DNA from: Iodidimonas nitroreducens
Lineage (GTDB): Bacteria > Pseudomonadota > Alphaproteobacteria > Sphingomonadales > Rhodothalassiaceae
Direction of reading: 5' to 3'
Assembly: GCA_000710935.1 (NCBI GenBank)
Contig: BAYV01000009.1
Span: 124,001 to 188,000 of the forward strand
Length of the DNA stretch: 64,000 bases
Shown: positions 61,639-64,000 of the stretch, piece by piece
Position numbering within the stretch: the stretch's first letter is position 1
How the letters are laid out: every line of letters begins with the position of its first letter
The notes under the pieces: generated by a model
The model's input: only the letters and a program-made list of their open reading frames with translations
Told to the model about the DNA's origin: nothing
The model's database searches: none
Made by a program: the position numbers and the translations under genes

Positions 61639-62325
61639 ATGATGAATGATGATTATGAAGACCTCACCGCACGACAAAGGCTGGATGCCCTGATCTCTCA
61701 GGCACCGGGGGAAAGCTATGCCTCGGTTTCGGCGCTGATCGGGCGCAATCATTCCTATATCCAGCAATATATCCGGCGCGGCCAACCCCGGCGATTGCAG
61801 GAAGCTGATCGCCGCAAAATCGCCGATCATTTCAATGTTGCGGAATATGAATTGGGGGGACCGCGTGAAGGTCGCGATCACCCTCTCGGATTTTTCGAGG
61901 CCGAGCCCTCAAATCTGATTTTCGTCCGCCGCTATGATGTGCGGGCCAGCGCCGGGCATGGGTCTTTGGTGGATCAGGAATTATCCAATGGCGAAGTGCC
62001 TTTTCAGGCTGCTCATCTCAAAACCCTCACCCCAACCCCCCATGATCGCCTGTCGGTACTGTCGGTGAAGGGGGATTCGATGTATCCCACCTTGGCCGAT
62101 GGCGATGATATTCTGGTGGATCAGGATGAGCGGCAGCCCCATCGCGATGCCATTTATGTGCTGCGGCTTGAAGATGCGCTTCAGGTGAAGCGGGTCTCGG
62201 TCAATCCCATCACCGGCCGGCTGACCATCAAAAGCGATAATCCGCTTTATGAAAGCTGGCCCGATTGCGATCCCCGCCGCACCGATATTCTGGGCCGGGT
62301 GGTATGGGTTGGGCGCAGGCTATAA
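61639..62325 (+). CDS. S24 peptidase-type transcriptional regulator (LexA/CI-like)
   Basis: 228 residues. The N-terminal 70 form a helix-turn-helix domain (SYASVSALIGRNHSYIQQYIRRGQPRRL, in part). The C-terminal S24 domain has an Ala-Gly in RASAGHGSL that fits a self-cleavage site, the Ser of VKGDSMYPTLADGD and the Lys of LQVKRVSVNP as dyad, so DNA-damage-induced autocleavage is likely. Similar regulators occur both as prophage repressors and as chromosomal genes in alphaproteobacteria. ATG at 61639 or 61642. The neighbouring DUF3168 gene favours a phage or GTA link, but this is inference. Confidence 0.85.
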   Translation: MMNDDYEDLTARQRLDALISQAPGESYASVSALIGRNHSYIQQYIRRGQPRRLQEADRRKIADHFNVAEYELGGPREGRDHPLGFFEAEPSNLIFVRRYDVRASAGHGSLVDQELSNGEVPFQAAHLKTLTPTPHDRLSVLSVKGDSMYPTLADGDDILVDQDERQPHRDAIYVLRLEDALQVKRVSVNPITGRLTIKSDNPLYESWPDCDPRRTDILGRVVWVGRRL

Positions 62326-62342
62326 ATCGTCTGCCCACCCCT

Positions 62343-63347
62343 TCAGGGCTGTGCTTTTTCCAGCCCCAATAATCCCCGCATCAAAACCCCGCGATTGGCA
62401 AAATCGGTAAAAAACCCATCCACCCCCAGCCCCAAAATCGCTTCATATTCCTGCGCCGGGTTTTCAAAAAGGGGCAAAAGCTGATCATCGCGCAGGGTCC
62501 ATGGATGGACCAACAGCCCCAATTGATGGGCGCGCTGCACAAAGCCTGTATCCTTGCCATCAGCATCGATCAGCAAAGCCTTGGATGGCCCCACCCCATG
62601 GGCAAAGTCCGCGGCTTGGGCCAAAGAAACAGACGGTGTCAGGCTATCGGCTTGCGGGACGATCTCGGATTTCGGGAACACCAGCATGATCCGGCGCAGG
62701 GTGCTTTGGTTTTTCAAATCGCGCAAAATGCCCGGCTCAAAGGATTGGATGAACACCGGCGCGCTTTCATCCACATAGCCGTGCCGTTTCAGGCTTTGCA
62801 GAAGGGGCGCAATGAAATCAAGGCCGATGGATTTGAAATGCTCCGGGTGTTTGGTTTCAGGATAAACCCCGATCTGCTTGCCCCCCGCCGCTTCATGATC
62901 AGCCACAAGGGCGAGGATTTCATCAAAGGTGGGGATTTCAAACCGATCATCAAATGCCTTTGATCGCCCCGGAAAAGCCTGTCGCGCCCGCAAGGTCTTG
63001 ATCTCGGCCAAGGTAAAATCCTCGACATACCAATCCGCACGGCCATCAAGGGTTTTTCGCCGGTTGGCAAATTCGGGGTGATCGGCAATATCGGTGGAGC
63101 CAGAAAGATAATAATCATGGCGGGCAATGAGGATGCCATCTTTGGTCAAAACCAGATCCGGCTCGATGAAATCGGCCCCCATCTCCATCGCCAGCTTATA
63201 GCCTTCCAGCGTATGTTCAGGCACATAGCCCGAAGCGCCGCGATGGGCGATGACGACCGGGCGTTCCCCCGATAAGGTGGGATAGGGCCAGGATAAAGCG
63301 GGCGATGCGCTCATCAGAAAAATCCCCATGAAAATAAGCCTGAACAT
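62343..63347 (-). CDS. glpQ: Glycerophosphodiester phosphodiesterase
   Basis: 334-residue periplasmic enzyme that hydrolyses glycerophosphodiesters to glycerol-3-phosphate and an alcohol. It has a signal peptide (LIFMGIFLMSASPALSW) and the GDPD fold: VIAHRGASGYVPEHTLEGY with the catalytic His, GADFIEPDLVLTKDGILIARHD with metal-binding Glu and Asp and the second His, and VYPETKHPEHF. Close to the S24 regulator (convergent, 17 nt apart). The ribosome site is GGAGAGAG. Confidence 0.93.
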   Translation of the reverse strand: MFRLIFMGIFLMSASPALSWPYPTLSGERPVVIAHRGASGYVPEHTLEGYKLAMEMGADFIEPDLVLTKDGILIARHDYYLSGSTDIADHPEFANRRKTLDGRADWYVEDFTLAEIKTLRARQAFPGRSKAFDDRFEIPTFDEILALVADHEAAGGKQIGVYPETKHPEHFKSIGLDFIAPLLQSLKRHGYVDESAPVFIQSFEPGILRDLKNQSTLRRIMLVFPKSEIVPQADSLTPSVSLAQAADFAHGVGPSKALLIDADGKDTGFVQRAHQLGLLVHPWTLRDDQLLPLFENPAQEYEAILGLGVDGFFTDFANRGVLMRGLLGLEKAQP

Positions 63348-63393
63348 GCGTCTCTCTCCTTATGCCCCGATCAGGAAACCGGGTGCAATCCAA

Positions 63394-64000
63394 CTATGAT
63401 CCCAACTCTATCCGATGTCTTTCGCGATTGATCTGCCGTGCTTTTAAAACAGCGGGAACACTGATCAGTGCCCATAAGGCGCATCCCAAAAACAGCACAG
63501 AAAAGCTTATCCCGAGATCGAGCAAAAACCCCATTAAAGCTGGCGACAAAGAGGTGGAAAAAACCATCAGGCTGCTGGTCAGCGCCCGAATGGAGCCCAG
63601 ATGCCCCAGGCCATAAAGCTCTGCCCACACGGCAGTGGCACAGGGATAAAACAGGCCCGTGGTCAAGCCGGCCATGGCCATGAAGATATAAATCACACTC
63701 ATATGATCGGATAGGGCAATCACAAACAGCCCCAATCCATAAGGCAGCATGGCATAAACCAGCACATCAAAAGCACTGGTGCGATCCACTAATCTGCCCG
63801 CCAGCAGAATACCGAAAACGGTGGTGAGGGCATAAAGGCTGAAGGCCGCAGCAAAAAGCGGCAGGCTCCAGCCTTTCGCCTCGATCAGCGGAATTTGCAG
63901 AAAGAAAACGCCGGTATTGATGAAAGGTGGGGCAATCATCGCCACCAAAAGCAGATAAAAAGCCCGATCCCGGATGGCTTCACCCCGCGTCCAGCTTGTG
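63394..64000 (-). CDS. MFS transporter, C-terminal part (cut by window edge)
   Basis: The open frame runs from the window edge, beginning TSWTRGEAIRDRAFYLLL, to the stop at 63394: about 201 residues that make up the second six-helix half of a major facilitator transporter. Six hydrophobic segments are visible, with the GRLVDR cytoplasmic loop motif between the second and third. The substrate is unknown. The start lies beyond 64000. It follows glpQ in the upstream sense on the same strand, 46 nt away. Confidence 0.85.
   Translation of the reverse strand, partial: TSWTRGEAIRDRAFYLLLVAMIAPPFINTGVFFLQIPLIEAKGWSLPLFAAAFSLYALTTVFGILLAGRLVDRTSAFDVLVYAMLPYGLGLFVIALSDHMSVIYIFMAMAGLTTGLFYPCATAVWAELYGLGHLGSIRALTSSLMVFSTSLSPALMGFLLDLGISFSVLFLGCALWALISVPAVLKARQINRERHRIELGS

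Overview
The window is a mostly housekeeping chromosomal segment of an alphaproteobacterium; genus is not assigned. Evidence: a 14-gene complex I operon (nuoA-N, all on the minus strand) that runs into birA, coaX, an RNase J gene, a methylmalonyl-CoA epimerase gene and a DUF1467 gene; a short alphaproteobacterial-type ProRS followed by lolC-lolD-DUF1761-dnaE; the tig-clpP-clpX-lon-hup order; an NDUFA12-family complex I accessory gene beside mlaD, DUF2155 and aat; a glnB-glnA pair behind a sigma-54 type promoter; and gene-transfer-agent (GTA) type endolysin and holin genes. There are no insertion sequences, CRISPR arrays or rRNA genes that I can see.

Layout. 1-1 kb: GTA-type lysis pair (plus strand) facing enolase across a shared terminator. 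1-10.6 kb: eno, a Nudix gene, dnaE, DUF1761, lolD, lolC and proS, all minus. 10.6-11.1 kb: proS upstream region holding a candidate 6S RNA and a plus-strand terminator. 11.1-13.6 kb: a TonB-dependent receptor with AT-rich flank that interrupts an otherwise familiar gene order. 13.6-32 kb: DUF1467, mce, rnj, coaX, birA and the nuo operon (minus). 32-34 kb: two identical tRNA-Asp, a small membrane protein, tRNA-Val and HU. 34-40.6 kb: lon, clpX, clpP and tig, the protein quality-control block, with a heat-shock-like promoter before lon. 40.6-42.7 kb: tRNA-Leu, nnr and tRNA-His. 42.9-45 kb: sigma-54 site, glnB and glnA. 45-45.4 kb: a candidate small RNA. 45.4-48.1 kb: an unknown gene with a SQADIDALFD tail, then parE. 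48.1-49.2 kb: a fused thiS-thiG (minus). 49.4-52.4 kb: aroQ-accB-accC-aat. 52.4-53.8 kb: DUF2155, mlaD and NDUFA12 (minus). 53.8-57.9 kb: a structured leader and class II ribonucleotide reductase nrdJ. 58-59.9 kb: GGDEF/EAL protein. 59.9-62.3 kb: a small patch with a tRNA-3'-end-like fragment, a DUF4389 protein, a DUF3168 (phage/GTA) gene with a terminator in its leader, and an S24 repressor. 62.3-64 kb: glpQ and an MFS transporter cut by the window edge.

The genes form functional groups: respiratory complex I with its accessory subunit; lipoprotein export (LolCD) and lipid trafficking (MlaD) of the outer membrane; replication, DNA precursors and topology (DnaE, NrdJ, ParE); proteolysis and folding (Lon, ClpXP, trigger factor); nitrogen control (GlnB/GlnA); and fatty-acid start (AccBC). 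No obvious new defence or biosynthetic system is present. The observations most worth a second look are non-coding: an approximately 75-nt three-hairpin RNA with a CCUCCCC loop at about 45.1 kb, the 6S-like RNA at about 10.8 kb, the folded nrdJ leader at about 54.0 kb and the terminator-in-leader before the DUF3168 gene at about 61.3 kb.
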